From assembly GCF_020177335.1 (NCBI RefSeq), contig NZ_JAIVMG010000009.1, positions 62,001 through 126,000 of the forward strand: a stretch of 64,000 nucleotides of DNA. Reading direction: 5' to 3'. Within the stretch, counting starts at the first letter, position 1, and every line of letters begins with the position of its first letter. Positions 15,879-25,415 of the stretch are shown here, piece after piece. A program made the position numbers and the translations under genes. Source of the DNA: Stappia indica. GTDB taxonomy: Bacteria > Pseudomonadota > Alphaproteobacteria > Rhizobiales > Stappiaceae. The notes below the pieces were generated by a model. It did no database searches and was not told where the DNA came from. It saw nothing but the letters and a program-made list of their open reading frames with translations.

Positions 15879-18182
15879 TCAGATCTGAATGTCGAGAGCG
15901 CCGCTGGCCCCATCGACGTGAACCCTTGCCGGAAGCACCGGCGCATCCGCCAATTCCCCGGCGGCGGCCGCCTCATGCGCCGTTGCACCGGTGTCTGCCA
16001 TCTGCTCCCCCGCGCCATCGCGGCCGAATCCGGCAAAGCCGCCCTGATCCTTCAGGGAAAACTGCAAGGAACCACCGTCCAGTTTCAGCCCGGCCGCATC
16101 CAGTGCCCGTTCGAGGCCGCGCTGATCGCGCAGGAACATGTCGAGCGTTTCACTGCGTTCGACCGCCAGATGCGCCCGCACCGTCCCGTCGGCACCGATC
16201 TTCATATCCACGTCGATCCGCCCCAGTTCGGCCGGATCAAGCCGGATCTGGAAGCGGTTCACGCCCTTGCTTGCCTGCCGGGCGACCTCGGACGCGACCT
16301 GAACGCTGGCCGCCGCCGCATGTTGCGGCAAGGGCTGCGGTGCCGTTCCCCGCGCCATCGCATGGGAGGCGGAGCTTCCCGGCATCGGCTCGGCACGGCC
16401 GAATTCCAACACCCCATCCGCATCCGTTTCGGATGTGGCACCACCCTGCTCACTCATGGCAGCCGCGAAGGCCAGCGCCGCGGCGCTCACGCCCGGACGC
16501 TGCGATGGCGAGGCTGCCGCAGTCGGAGGCTCGCCCCGGGCGGCGGCATTGCCATTGGCAATCGGCTTGCGCTCGGCACTCTGCTCCGCTTCGTCGCCAG
16601 GCAGCGGCTCGACCGCAATTTGCCCCTCGCGGCCGGATAGCGGTGCGCCCTCCTGTGCATCGGTCGGCGCGGCAGCAGCAGCGGCGCCGGCCGCGCCCTC
16701 AGCGGATCTGCGGCCCGTCACCCCTTGCCCCGGAACCATGGTGACCACCCGCGCCGAAGCTTGCGTTTTTTCCGTCGCAGCAGTGGCATCGGCGGGCACC
16801 GTCGCGGCTGCCTTCGCGCCCTCATTCCCGGTCAGGGCGATCGTCGCGCGAACGTCCACCTCAGCCGTCTCAACGTCGCGCAGGGCGGCGGCCGAGGCCT
16901 GGCCGGCGACGGAGCGCGGTGCTGCGGATTGCCCCGCCCCGCCTTTCGCGCCCGCATCCACCGGACTGTTCTTGTCAGGGTCTCCCCCGGCACCGGCTGC
17001 CTGCGCCTGTCTTGCTACCGCCTTTTCCGGGTTGGCATCAGCGCCGGCGCCTGCAGCACCTGAAGCTGCCGCAGGCAGCGCCCCATCGGCGTTTTCGTTC
17101 AAGCTGGCCCCCGATGCGGCAGGGGTTGCCCCGCCGGCGGTCAAGGACGACGCCTTGCCAACCGGCAGCACGTGCCCTTGGGCCTCTGCCGTGACCTGTC
17201 GGACCGCCGCTTTGGAGGAGCCTGCTCCAGTGACCGCCGCACCCGACACCTGTACCGAAGGCCGCGTCTCCCCTGTGGGAATGCCGTCCTTCAACGCGGG
17301 AAACATTACTGGTTTCGTTTGGGTTTGGGCCTGCGTCTGAACCTCAGGCCCGCCCTTGACCGGCGCGGCTGCGGGCGGCACACGGTGGCTTACACCCGCC
17401 TCTGGTTCGCCTGCCGTCTCTGCGGCACCCGCTCGGGAAACACCGTCGCTGTCGACCACCGGGCCTCCGCCGCCCGTACCGCCAGCAGCAGCTCCGCCGC
17501 TCCCGGCGACAACGGCCTCGGGCAAACCCGCGGCCCCCTTGATGCCCGCCGTTCCGCCCGGCAGCGGGGCGACGGCGCCCTTACCCTGCGCCGTGCCCTG
17601 AAGCGGCTGCCCCTTATGCGCCTGCGTGGATCCGGGCGCCGGCTCGGCGGACGATCCCGGTTCCGCCAGTGCGATCTTCCCCGCGCCCAGACCATGGACG
17701 ACGGACCCACCGGCCCGGACATCCGCATGCGCGGGCACCACGCCCTGTCCAGCCGATCCCGGCGCGGCCTGCGCCTCGGCCTCGTTCTCGTCCTCCGACG
17801 GATCGGCAGACAGGGCCATGCCCTCGCCCGAACCCTCTCCTGGCAGCTTGGCTGCGGGTCGGCCCGCCACCACCTGTCCGGCAAAAAGCCCCGGAACCTC
17901 TGTGGCTCCGGTGGCGCCCTCGGCCTGCGGGAGCGCCGTGCTGCCGAGAAGCTGCGCTGAGGCGGCCGAGGACATCGTCTTCACCGCACCCGTGCCCCCT
18001 GCCGGCACAAGACCGACGAACCCGCTCACGGCACCATCACCTGCCGACTGCCCTGTTTGAGCAAGATGCGCCGCGAAGCCGCCCGCCGATCCAGCCACCG
18101 CCCCGGACGCGGGCACGGATGTCCCGCTCGCCGCCGCCGGGGCGGACGATACCGTGGCCTGCAAGACATTGGCGATGATCAC
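15879..18182 (-). CDS. fliK: Flagellar hook-length control protein FliK
   Basis: A large, low-complexity Ala/Gly/Pro/Ser-rich protein of about 767 aa, ending in the conserved Flg_hook domain (NRFQIRLDPAELGRIDVDMKIGADGTVRAHLAVERSETLDMFLRDQRGLERALDAAGLKLDGGSLQFSL). Such a long disordered ruler and a conserved C-terminal substrate-switch domain are typical of FliK. I prefer GTG 18182, which has GGAG at a good spacing; ATG 18224 would sit only about ten bases from the predicted sigma-54 start. Located upstream of flgD with a sigma-54 promoter, it belongs to the FlbD-controlled middle class. The coding strand is strongly repetitive in composition. Confidence 0.88.
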   Translation of the reverse strand: MIIANVLQATVSSAPAAASGTSVPASGAVAGSAGGFAAHLAQTGQSAGDGAVSGFVGLVPAGGTGAVKTMSSAASAQLLGSTALPQAEGATGATEVPGLFAGQVVAGRPAAKLPGEGSGEGMALSADPSEDENEAEAQAAPGSAGQGVVPAHADVRAGGSVVHGLGAGKIALAEPGSSAEPAPGSTQAHKGQPLQGTAQGKGAVAPLPGGTAGIKGAAGLPEAVVAGSGGAAAGGTGGGGPVVDSDGVSRAGAAETAGEPEAGVSHRVPPAAAPVKGGPEVQTQAQTQTKPVMFPALKDGIPTGETRPSVQVSGAAVTGAGSSKAAVRQVTAEAQGHVLPVGKASSLTAGGATPAASGASLNENADGALPAAASGAAGAGADANPEKAVARQAQAAGAGGDPDKNSPVDAGAKGGAGQSAAPRSVAGQASAAALRDVETAEVDVRATIALTGNEGAKAAATVPADATAATEKTQASARVVTMVPGQGVTGRRSAEGAAGAAAAAAPTDAQEGAPLSGREGQIAVEPLPGDEAEQSAERKPIANGNAAARGEPPTAAASPSQRPGVSAAALAFAAAMSEQGGATSETDADGVLEFGRAEPMPGSSASHAMARGTAPQPLPQHAAAASVQVASEVARQASKGVNRFQIRLDPAELGRIDVDMKIGADGTVRAHLAVERSETLDMFLRDQRGLERALDAAGLKLDGGSLQFSLKDQGGFAGFGRDGAGEQMADTGATAHEAAAAGELADAPVLPARVHVDGASGALDIQI

Positions 18183-18245
18183 GCTGCGCTCCGCTTTCTC
18201 GACATCCGGGTCTGGCCCATGCACACACCATCTCGAAAAACCGGA

Positions 18246-18261
18246 AGCAAATGACGGGCCA
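18246..18261 (-). promoter_or_regulatory. Sigma-54 promoter of fliK
   Basis: Minus strand: TGGCCCG-N4-TTGCT, which agrees with the sigma-54 consensus TGGCACG-N4-TTGCW at every specified base except one (C for A). The predicted start is near 18235. It lies just upstream of fliK and the window encodes FlbD, the sigma-54 activator of this type of promoter. Confidence 0.7.
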
Positions 18262-18336
18262 GCCGATGAAAAGCCTGCGTTCTTGCCGTTTTCTTGCCGT
18301 TCCGCCCTTGCCTTGCGCCGGTCCAGGCCTCACATA

Positions 18337-18355
18337 CCCGGCAAGAACTGCCGGG
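18337..18355. promoter_or_regulatory. Palindromic enhancer candidate (ftr-like) for FlbD
   Basis: CCCGGCA, five bases, TGCCGGG: a perfect 7-bp-arm palindrome centred about 110 bases upstream of the predicted fliK start, a normal distance for a sigma-54 enhancer. Its GGCA/TGCC half-sites recall the ftr elements bound by Caulobacter FlbD. Two direct repeats of AACGGCAAGAA (minus strand) lie between it and the promoter, near 18283-18303. Confidence 0.45.
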
Positions 18356-18416
18356 CAGGGGAAAGCCTTGCCGGAAGCAGCCGGGCGCGTGAGAAACGGC
18401 AGTGCAGTGCTGGCGC

Positions 18417-18446
18417 TTGGCCTTCACCCGCCGCATTTGCTATAGG
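18417..18446 (+). promoter_or_regulatory. Weak sigma-70 type promoter candidate for mnmA
   Basis: TTGGCC, 18 bases, TATAGG. This is a plausible but unremarkable pair of -35/-10 elements about 155 bases upstream of the mnmA ATG. Nothing else is apparent between 18450 and 18599. Confidence 0.25.
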
Positions 18447-18599
18447 TGATCGTCAACGGGGGAGAATTTCGTTCCGGGATCCGGTCCCGGCCACGGCGCG
18501 CGAGGCGGCACACCTTGCCCGTGGAACCAACCAAGTGGAACGAAGCAAACACGTGTCCCGCGCCGCAGCGGCGGGCCGGACACCGCAAGGGTCAAGGGT

Positions 18600-19787
18600 A
18601 TGCTCAACAGTCTCGATCTCCCCAAGCGCCCGGAGGACACCAGGGTCGTGGTGGCCATGTCGGGCGGGGTCGATTCCTCCGTCGTCGCCGGACTGATGCA
18701 ACGCGAGGGCTATGACGTCATCGGCGTCACGCTTCAGCTTTACGATCACGGCGAGGCGGTGCACCGCGCCGGTGCCTGCTGCGCCGGACAGGACATTCAG
18801 GACGCGCGCCGCGTCGCCGAACGCCTCGGCATCCCCCATTACGTGCTCGACTACGAGGACCGCTTCCGCGAGGCGGTGATCGAGCGTTTCGCCGAAAGCT
18901 ACATTGCCGGCGAGACGCCCATCCCTTGCGTCGCCTGCAACCAGACGGTCAAGTTCTCCGATCTGCTGGAGACCGCGCGCACCCTTGGCGCCGACGTGCT
19001 GGCGACCGGACATTATGTCCGCAGCCAGACCGAGGGCAATCACCGCGCACTCTACCGTCCGGTCGACCTCGACCGCGACCAGAGCTACTTCCTGTTCGCC
19101 ACCACCCCCGATCAGCTCGATTTCCTGCGTTTCCCGCTCGGCGGCATGACCAAGGCGGAGACCCGCGAGCTTGCCCGCGAATTCGGTCTCGCCATCGCCG
19201 ACAAGCAGGACAGCCAGGACATCTGCTTCGTGCCCCAGGGCAAATACGCCGATGTGATCGAGCGGCTGAAGCCGAACGCGGCCGAGCCGGGCGATATCGT
19301 CCATCTCGACGGCCGGGTTCTGGGGCAGCATCAGGGCATCATCCACTACACCATCGGCCAGCGCCGGGGCATCGGCATCGCCACCGGCGAGCCGCTCTAT
19401 GTGGTCCGCCTCGACGCGGAGAACCGGCGCGTGATCGTCGGCCCGCGCGAGGCGCTCGGCACCCGCGAGATCATCCTGCGCGATGTCAACTGGATCGGCC
19501 CCGGCACGCTGGACGAGTTGCCCGAGACCGGCCTTGAGATCCACGCAAAGGTGCGCTCCACCCGTCCGCCCAAGCCGGCGATCCTGCGCATGCGCGATGG
19601 CGCCGCCGTGGTCGATCTGGTCGATGGCGAGAGCGGTGTCGCCCCCGGACAGGCCTGCGTCTTCTTCGACAGCGACGGCGACACGGCGCGGGTGCTTGGC
19701 GGTGGCTGGATCGACCGCACCAGCGCATTCGTTCCACTGCCGGCAAGCGATAGCGACCAGCAAGAAAAGGTGGTGACCCAGATCTGA
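18600..19787 (+). CDS. mnmA: tRNA-specific 2-thiouridylase MnmA
   Basis: A 395-aa protein that thiolates U34 of tRNA Lys, Glu and Gln. The PP-loop motif SGGVDSS (residues 21-27) binds ATP. The catalytic Cys pair is recognisable in [16 protein letters not shown] and the second Cys in [13 protein letters not shown], with the [21 protein letters not shown] segment of the tRNA-binding part. All signatures are intact and the length is normal for alphaproteobacteria. It overlaps the following methyltransferase start by one base (TGATG), so the two are coupled. Confidence 0.97.
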   Translation: MLNSLDLPKRPEDTRVVVAMSGGVDSSVVAGLMQREGYDVIGVTLQLYDHGEAVHRAGACCAGQDIQDARRVAERLGIPHYVLDYEDRFREAVIERFAESYIAGETPIPCVACNQTVKFSDLLETARTLGADVLATGHYVRSQTEGNHRALYRPVDLDRDQSYFLFATTPDQLDFLRFPLGGMTKAETRELAREFGLAIADKQDSQDICFVPQGKYADVIERLKPNAAEPGDIVHLDGRVLGQHQGIIHYTIGQRRGIGIATGEPLYVVRLDAENRRVIVGPREALGTREIILRDVNWIGPGTLDELPETGLEIHAKVRSTRPPKPAILRMRDGAAVVDLVDGESGVAPGQACVFFDSDGDTARVLGGGWIDRTSAFVPLPASDSDQQEKVVTQI

Positions 19788-20491
19788 TGACCGTTGACCT
19801 GATCCCCGCCGGGTGGCTGCGCCGCACCGCTGCCCGTATCCAGCGCAAGTTCCGCACCCTCTTCACGCCGGACAGCGCATCCGGCAGCGCGGTGGAGAGC
19901 GCCTATGCCCGCTGGGCGCCGATTTACGACTGGGTGTTCACCGCGCCCCTGGTCTATGGCCAACGCGCGGCGGCGCGCGAGGCCAACAGGCTCAGCGGCA
20001 CGCTGTTGGAAGTGGGGGTCGGCACCGGGCTTTCCCTGCCGCTCTACAGCCGCAAGCTGACGGTGACCGGCATCGACCTGTCCGAACCGATGCTGGAGCG
20101 CGCCCGGCAGCGGGTCGCCCGCGAACATCTTGGCAATGTCGCCGAGCTGCAGGCCATGGATGCCTCGGACTTGACTTATGGCGAGGCGAGCTTCGACCTG
20201 GCCACGGTGATGTATGTGATGACCGTCGTTCCGGACCCGGCCAGTGTGCTGGCGGAGCTGGAACGGGTGGTGCGGCCGGGCGGCACGGTGATCATCGTCA
20301 ACCACTTCGCCAGCGAGCGCGGCGTGCTGGCCTTCGCCGAGCGCCTGCTCGCGCGCTTTTCCCAGACCCTTGGCTGGGATCCGCTGTTCCGCCGCGAGCG
20401 CATCCTGGAACATACCTCCATGACGCTGGAGCATGAGGAGCGGCTCGGCCCGCTCGGGTTGTTCACCATGATGGTGTTCCGCCGCCCCTGA
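19787..20491 (+). CDS. pmtA: SAM-dependent methyltransferase, PmtA-type (phosphatidylethanolamine N-methyltransferase)
   Basis: A 234-aa class I methyltransferase. Motif I is LLEVGVGTGLSLPLY, the acidic residue after strand 2 is in GIDLSEP, and motif post-II is MDASDLTYGEASFDLATVMYVMTVVPDP. The signature AYARWAPIYDWVF and the region RPGGTVIIVNHF are typical of the Rhodobacter/Bradyrhizobium PmtA group, which methylates phosphatidylethanolamine toward phosphatidylcholine at the membrane. The N-terminal 40 residues are basic (RRTAARIQRKFRTLF), consistent with membrane-surface binding. A strong intrinsic terminator follows 30 bases after the stop. Substrate assignment is by family resemblance. 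Confidence 0.75.
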   Translation: MTVDLIPAGWLRRTAARIQRKFRTLFTPDSASGSAVESAYARWAPIYDWVFTAPLVYGQRAAAREANRLSGTLLEVGVGTGLSLPLYSRKLTVTGIDLSEPMLERARQRVAREHLGNVAELQAMDASDLTYGEASFDLATVMYVMTVVPDPASVLAELERVVRPGGTVIIVNHFASERGVLAFAERLLARFSQTLGWDPLFRRERILEHTSMTLEHEERLGPLGLFTMMVFRRP

Positions 20492-20523
20492 TCCGGGAAA
20501 CCGTCAGGCTCCTGAATGAACGA

Positions 20524-20560
20524 CACCCGGCGCGAGTGGGCTCGCGCCGGGTGCTTTTTT
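20524..20560 (+). terminator. Intrinsic terminator after mnmA-pmtA
   Basis: CACCCGGCGCGAG, loop TGGG, CTCGCGCCGGGTG, then GC and six T. A 13-bp perfect stem, the strongest terminator in the window; it ends the mnmA-pmtA transcript and also separates it from the convergent esterase-like gene. Confidence 0.9.
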
Positions 20561-20588
20561 GTCTCAAGCCGTGAGGCGTTGCTGGCGC

Positions 20589-22778
20589 TCAGAGCTTGCC
20601 GATGGAGAAGAACAGGGTCTCGCCGTTGGAATCGTCCACCCCGTCATTGTCGGTGACCGCATAGCCCACGCCGGCCGCATCGACGGCAAAGCCCTCGATC
20701 TTGTCGACCACATAGCCGCCGGTTGCCTTGAGATCGGGGATGAAGTCCCGCACCTCTTCCTTGGTGACCAGCGGCAACTCGCCGCCCAGCTTGGCCGGAA
20801 CGAGATCGGCGACCGCCACCTTGTAGAGCTTCTTGATCTTCGCCTTGGCGCCGATCTGGTTGTCGCGCTCGACGATATAGACATGGTCGCCGTGGAGGGT
20901 GATTTCCGACAGGCCGACCCAACCCTTTTCCGCCGGCTCGGTCGGGTAGCGCACCGCGCCCCATTCCTTGGTCCTGGTGTTGTAGGCGACCAGCTTGACC
21001 GTGTCCTTCGGATCGTCCTTCCAGGACCGCTGGATCGCGACCCAGAGGGTGTCGCCGATCAGCGTCACGCCCTCCGCGCCGAAGCGCTTTTCCACCGCCA
21101 GAAGCTCGGCCGGGAACGGCACCTGCCGGGTGATCTCGCCATCGCCGTTCACATGATAGAGCCCATGCGGCACCATCTTGTCGGTGCGCCCTTCGGAGGC
21201 GAGCCAGAAACCGCCCTTGCCGTCGCTGACGATGCCTTCCAGATCGAGCAACTGCGCCGGCTCGCCGCCGCGCGTCACCCGCGTCGCCTCGATGATCCGC
21301 GCCGGCTTCTCAGTGGCGTCGATGGTGAAGATCGTCGGCTGAAGGGCGTAGAAGCTGTCGTTCACCGCATAAAGGATACCGGGCTTTTCCGGATCCGCCG
21401 CCAGGCCCGACAAGGCGCCGAAGCCGATCGGGCGGCCCGCCTCATCCATCTCCGACACGATCATCGGATACTCCGGCGTGCCCTCGGCCAGCCGGTACAG
21501 CGTCACGTGCGAGCGCACGCCATTGTCCTCGATCAGGTCGACCTCGTTGGACACGGCCAGAAGCCCCCGCTGCGGAATGGCGATCGCCCCTTCCGGACCG
21601 AGCGCGGTCGGCAGCAGTTGAACGAACTCCGGTTCCGCCCCGGTATCGCGATAGACGCCAACCACCGAACCGCGCTCCGACAGCACGAAGATGTAGTTGG
21701 TCTCGCCGAAGGTCTTCACCTCCAGCCCTTCCGGCTCGATGCCCTTGTTGCCCGACCGCTTTTCCGGATAGTGGCCGGCCAGCGCCGCGCGGTACTCGAA
21801 ATCGAGACCGGATTCGTACAGAACCTCGCCGGTCTTGGAGAAGATGGTGAAGCCGCGCGAGCCGCCCTGATAGTCCCCTTCGTTGGCGATGACGAGCCGG
21901 TCGTTGTCGAGCCACTGCACCGCATCCGGCTCGCGCAGCCGCGCCGGCTGGGTGCCGTCGAAGGTCAACGCCCGCTCTTCGTCCACATCGACATTGTCCA
22001 GATCGACGCTGCCGGCGGAGAAGTGGCTGAGGATGCTGCCGTCATTGCCGTTGATGATGACGATGTGGTTGTTTTCCTGCAGCGTCACCGCGATTTCGTT
22101 GTCGTCGTTGATGTCGACGAACTCCGGCTCCGGATCCTCCGGGCCGATTTCGGCAAGGCCGGTCAGGTCGACATTGATCATGCTGGCGCAATCGGGCATG
22201 CCGTCGCTCAGCCGCAGGATCGCCACCGTGCCGGCCGGCATCTGCGGCAGCGCGCCGTCGTTGAGATCTTCGTCGCGCTCGTTCTCGATGGCCACGGCAA
22301 CGATGTCGGCGGCGGGTGAAACGGCGATGGAATCCGGCTGGCCGCCAAGGTCGCAGCGGGCGCTGACCGTCTTGTCGGCAAGGTCGATGACCACCAGTTC
22401 ACCGGAGGGCTCTGTGAAGCTCGGCGAGGTGTTGACGCCGGCCAGCACCCGCCCGCCGATCACCGAGACCGCCGTCGGTTCGCCCTTGAGACGGACGATG
22501 CCGCCGGCGCGCGGATTGGCCGGATCGGAAATGTCGATCATGCCGACCGCCTGCAGCGGGCTGTCCGAATAGACCAGCGTCATGCCGTCTTCCGTCACGG
22601 AGATGATCTCCGCCGAGGTCTCGGTCGCCTGGTCGATCTCCTCCGGCAGGTTGGTGTTCACCGGAAAGGAGGCGATCCGGTTGAACACCTGATCCGCCAG
22701 GGCCGCCCCCGGCACCACCATCAACGTCGATGCCATCAACGCGCCAGCAAGGGCGCCCCGTCGAAATACCCTGGTCAC
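20589..22778 (-). CDS. Exported esterase-like/phytase-like beta-propeller protein
   Basis: About 729 aa from the GTG at 22778, preceded by GAGGAG. A Sec signal peptide is clear (VTRVFRRGALAGALMASTLMVVPGAALADQ, cleavage after ALA). The mature part starts with a YncE/lactonase-like repeat region (PLQAVGMIDISDPANPRAGGIVRLKGEPTAVSVIGGRVLAGVN... GTVAILRLSDG) and ends in a PF13449-type esterase-like phytase domain (GFGALSGLAADPEKPGILYAVNDS, DLEGIVSDGKGGFWLASEGR, RFGAEGVTLIGDTLWVAIQRSW). Likely periplasmic. Acidic clusters (ENERDEDLNDG, DINDDNEIAV) suggest Ca binding. The family is usually phosphate- or metal-related, but no catalytic residue can be assigned with certainty. Confidence 0.8.
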   Translation of the reverse strand: MTRVFRRGALAGALMASTLMVVPGAALADQVFNRIASFPVNTNLPEEIDQATETSAEIISVTEDGMTLVYSDSPLQAVGMIDISDPANPRAGGIVRLKGEPTAVSVIGGRVLAGVNTSPSFTEPSGELVVIDLADKTVSARCDLGGQPDSIAVSPAADIVAVAIENERDEDLNDGALPQMPAGTVAILRLSDGMPDCASMINVDLTGLAEIGPEDPEPEFVDINDDNEIAVTLQENNHIVIINGNDGSILSHFSAGSVDLDNVDVDEERALTFDGTQPARLREPDAVQWLDNDRLVIANEGDYQGGSRGFTIFSKTGEVLYESGLDFEYRAALAGHYPEKRSGNKGIEPEGLEVKTFGETNYIFVLSERGSVVGVYRDTGAEPEFVQLLPTALGPEGAIAIPQRGLLAVSNEVDLIEDNGVRSHVTLYRLAEGTPEYPMIVSEMDEAGRPIGFGALSGLAADPEKPGILYAVNDSFYALQPTIFTIDATEKPARIIEATRVTRGGEPAQLLDLEGIVSDGKGGFWLASEGRTDKMVPHGLYHVNGDGEITRQVPFPAELLAVEKRFGAEGVTLIGDTLWVAIQRSWKDDPKDTVKLVAYNTRTKEWGAVRYPTEPAEKGWVGLSEITLHGDHVYIVERDNQIGAKAKIKKLYKVAVADLVPAKLGGELPLVTKEEVRDFIPDLKATGGYVVDKIEGFAVDAAGVGYAVTDNDGVDDSNGETLFFSIGKL

Positions 22779-22872
22779 AATCTTCTCCTCGCAAAAATTA
22801 CATATGACGGTGTTAGGCACCGTTGATGACAGGTTGATAACGCAGCAGGAGGTCTCGCGCCCCGCGGGGCGC

Positions 22873-24165
22873 CTACCCGGCCCAGGCGCCCCACACGGCA
22901 CAGTCGATGCCCAGGCGCCGGCGCGCCGTCCACCACATCGCGCCAGCGGCGAAACCGGTCGACGCGGTATAGGCGATTCCGGCCGCGACGATCCCGAAGG
23001 CCGGATAAAGCGTGAACATCAATCCGGCGGAGAGCGGCAGCGACAAAACCAGGATGGCGACGATCTCCCGTTGCCGCCCGGCCCCGCTCAGGACCGACAG
23101 CGCCGGGCCGAACACCGCGCGCAGCAGGAAGGTGCCGCACAGCACCAACAAGAGCGGCAGGCCGCCGGCGAACTCCGGGCCGAACAGCGACAGGAAGAAC
23201 GGGCCGACCAGCCACAAGCCGGCGAAAGCGGCCAGCGCATAGCCAACCGACAGCCCGTTGGTCAGGCCGATCAGATGGCGTGCCACCGCCCGGTCCTCCC
23301 GGGCCTGCGCGGCAAGGATCTTCGGCTGGAACACCGAATAGATCGAGCGCACCCCGAAGCCGGCGAGCACGCGAAAGCGGAAGCAGACATGCAGCAGGGC
23401 AATCTCCGCCGGCGCGGCGATCAGCGAGGCCAGCAACAGATGCAGCTCGATCACATATTCCCAGATCAGGGCGATGGTCAGCCAGGGCGGCGCCATCGCC
23501 CACCAACGCCGGCTGTCGCTCTCCGCCGGTGCGGGCCGCGCCCGCAGCGCCCGGCACAGGAAAAACCCCTGCACCAACGCCGCGCTCCACACGGCAACGG
23601 CCAGCCCGGCAAGGATCCAGCCGGTGGAGGCGCCCGGCGCGGCCAGCGCCAGCAACGCGACGAAGGAGAGGATCAGAACCGGCCGACCGAGACTGTCGGC
23701 GATCTGCGCCTCGCCGGGCCGTTGCAGACCGGTCAGCACCGCGCCGTTGAACAGGGTCAGGGCGACACCCGGGGCAATCAGACAGACGGCAAGAACCACC
23801 TGCGTGCGCAAGGCCCCGGCGGAAAGACCCGGCACCGCGTCCGGCATCCCGAGCACCAGCAGGGCCCCCGCCCCCACCGGCACACAAGCCACCAGCAGAT
23901 TGCGCAAGCCCGCCCGCACCAGCCCCCGCAGCAGCCCGTCTTGCCCGCGCGCCGCATATTCCGCCGTCAGGATCTGGGCGAAGGCCTGAAAGCCGGCAAG
24001 CATCAGCACTGCCAGCACACCGGAGGCGGAGACCGCCAGCGCATAGGCGGCGGTGGCATCGGCACCGAAGCCACGGGCGATCACCAGCGTCGCCAAGAGC
24101 ACCGCACCCGCGCCGCCGATGCGGGCAAGGGTCAGGACCGAGAGCCTGGTGAGAATGGCCAACAT
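22873..24165 (-). CDS. Polysaccharide flippase-like membrane protein (MOP/Wzx type)
   Basis: A 430-aa protein with about 12 predicted hydrophobic helices spread over the whole length (for example IGGAGAVLLATLVIARGFG, ALAVSASGVLAVLMLAGFQAF, LPLLLVLCGTFLLRAVFGPAL). The layout resembles the oligosaccharide flippase superfamily (MATE-like fold), although the sequence signature is weak. It is the third gene after an ATP-grasp enzyme and a FemAB-like acyltransferase, which supports a role in moving a lipid-linked glycan or decorated lipid. Its GC content and codon use match the neighbours. Confidence 0.7.
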   Translation of the reverse strand: MLAILTRLSVLTLARIGGAGAVLLATLVIARGFGADATAAYALAVSASGVLAVLMLAGFQAFAQILTAEYAARGQDGLLRGLVRAGLRNLLVACVPVGAGALLVLGMPDAVPGLSAGALRTQVVLAVCLIAPGVALTLFNGAVLTGLQRPGEAQIADSLGRPVLILSFVALLALAAPGASTGWILAGLAVAVWSAALVQGFFLCRALRARPAPAESDSRRWWAMAPPWLTIALIWEYVIELHLLLASLIAAPAEIALLHVCFRFRVLAGFGVRSIYSVFQPKILAAQAREDRAVARHLIGLTNGLSVGYALAAFAGLWLVGPFFLSLFGPEFAGGLPLLLVLCGTFLLRAVFGPALSVLSGAGRQREIVAILVLSLPLSAGLMFTLYPAFGIVAAGIAYTASTGFAAGAMWWTARRRLGIDCAVWGAWAG

Positions 24166-24200
24166 GACGGGCAGCGCTCCGGAACGTTTAGGATCTGCCC

Positions 24201-25403
24201 CTAGCGGCCCAGCCGCACCGGGATCATCTGGCTGAGCGGTTCGCGCACCCGGTCACGCAAGGCCCGACCGGACATCGCCAGCCGACCGACGATTTTCGCG
24301 CAAGAGCCCTCGGCAAGGAAATGCGGCGGCAACTCGTGCAGGATGACCCCGACCTTGCCGACAAGCCCACGCTTGAACTGGTGCAAGGGGCAGGTCGCCG
24401 ACCCGCCGCCGCCCAGCGCATACCAGCGGATCGCCGGTTGGCGCGACAGATGGCACAGCACCGCCCATTGCAGCGCATAGCCGGCCCTGAGCGGCAAGGC
24501 CTCGTCCGCCGTCGCCCCATAGAGGAACGACGCGGTATCGCCGCAGCAGTCGACCACCGCCATGGCAACGGGCACCCCATCCTTGCGGGTCACGAACATG
24601 CGCGGGCGCAGAATCTCAAGCGGATTGGCCAGCCGATGCGCCAAGGTGTCGATCGGCGAATAGTCGACGAATTTCTTGCGGGCGAGCATCTCGTGATAAA
24701 GGCCGAGGATCTCGTTCATCCCCGCTTCGCCCTCGACCAGCTCGGTTTCCAGTCCGGCGGCCTCGGCCTTTTTCAGATTGTAGCGCCACTTTTGCGAGAA
24801 GTTGGCCCTGAGCGCCTCGGGCCCATGGTCCACCCGCGCGAAATAGCGCAAGGGGTTGGACAGCGGCGGCATGCTCTGGAAGCCGAGACGCTGCAGCACC
24901 GCCCCCGGCACCGCCTCCATATCCGGATCCGGACGGGGCATGATCATCAAGAACCCCTTCTCGCGGCGGCACAACTGGTCGGTCAGGGCGCGCAGCACCA
25001 GGTCCATCGTTGCCGGAGTGGCAGGCCGGCCGGTGCGCCGCCAGAGCGGTCCCCAGCGCAGAGAACTGATGGTACAGCCGAGCATCGGCACCTTGACCAG
25101 TCGCACCAGCGCCGCGCCTGTCAGCTCGCCATCGGCGTAGACCGCAAGACGGCGCAGCTTGTCGGGCGCCCGGCGCACTTCGTTGAAACTCTGGACCTGC
25201 TCCTGAAGCACGTCGTCGAAGCCAAGGACCATCCGGTCCCACTCCTCCGGCGCCACATCCGCCACCCGGACCTCGGTCACGGGGACATGGCTCGCGGCGC
25301 CCTCGCCGGCCGGCACGGCCGGAGCAGCCGCCTCCTGCTCGACCTCGCGCCAGTCAACAGCCTGTTCCGGGTCATCTGAAGAGCGATCTGGGAACTCCTG
25401 CAT
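24201..25403 (-). CDS. GNAT/FemAB-like acyltransferase (BioF2-type)
   Basis: A 400-aa protein. After an acidic variable N-terminus (1-55) comes a tandem GNAT-like fold of the FemAB/BioF2 type: MVLGFDDVLQEQVQSFNEVRRAPDKLRRLAVYADGELTGAALVRLV, FSQKWRYNLKKAEAAGLETELVEGEAGMNEILGLYHEMLARKKFVDYSP, and GYALQWAVLCHLSRQPAIRWYALGGG. The pattern KWRYNLKKAE is shared by FemAB-type enzymes in exopolysaccharide clusters. It probably transfers an amino acid or acyl group to a surface polymer or lipid. It lies 12 bases downstream of the ATP-grasp gene. Confidence 0.75.
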   Translation of the reverse strand: MQEFPDRSSDDPEQAVDWREVEQEAAAPAVPAGEGAASHVPVTEVRVADVAPEEWDRMVLGFDDVLQEQVQSFNEVRRAPDKLRRLAVYADGELTGAALVRLVKVPMLGCTISSLRWGPLWRRTGRPATPATMDLVLRALTDQLCRREKGFLMIMPRPDPDMEAVPGAVLQRLGFQSMPPLSNPLRYFARVDHGPEALRANFSQKWRYNLKKAEAAGLETELVEGEAGMNEILGLYHEMLARKKFVDYSPIDTLAHRLANPLEILRPRMFVTRKDGVPVAMAVVDCCGDTASFLYGATADEALPLRAGYALQWAVLCHLSRQPAIRWYALGGGGSATCPLHQFKRGLVGKVGVILHELPPHFLAEGSCAKIVGRLAMSGRALRDRVREPLSQMIPVRLGR

Positions 25404-25415
25404 AACGGCCCCTTG

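Noticed and set aside
20559-22319. 586-codon open frame antisense to the phytase-like gene
   Set aside because: Shadow of the real gene; no start signal and biased composition.
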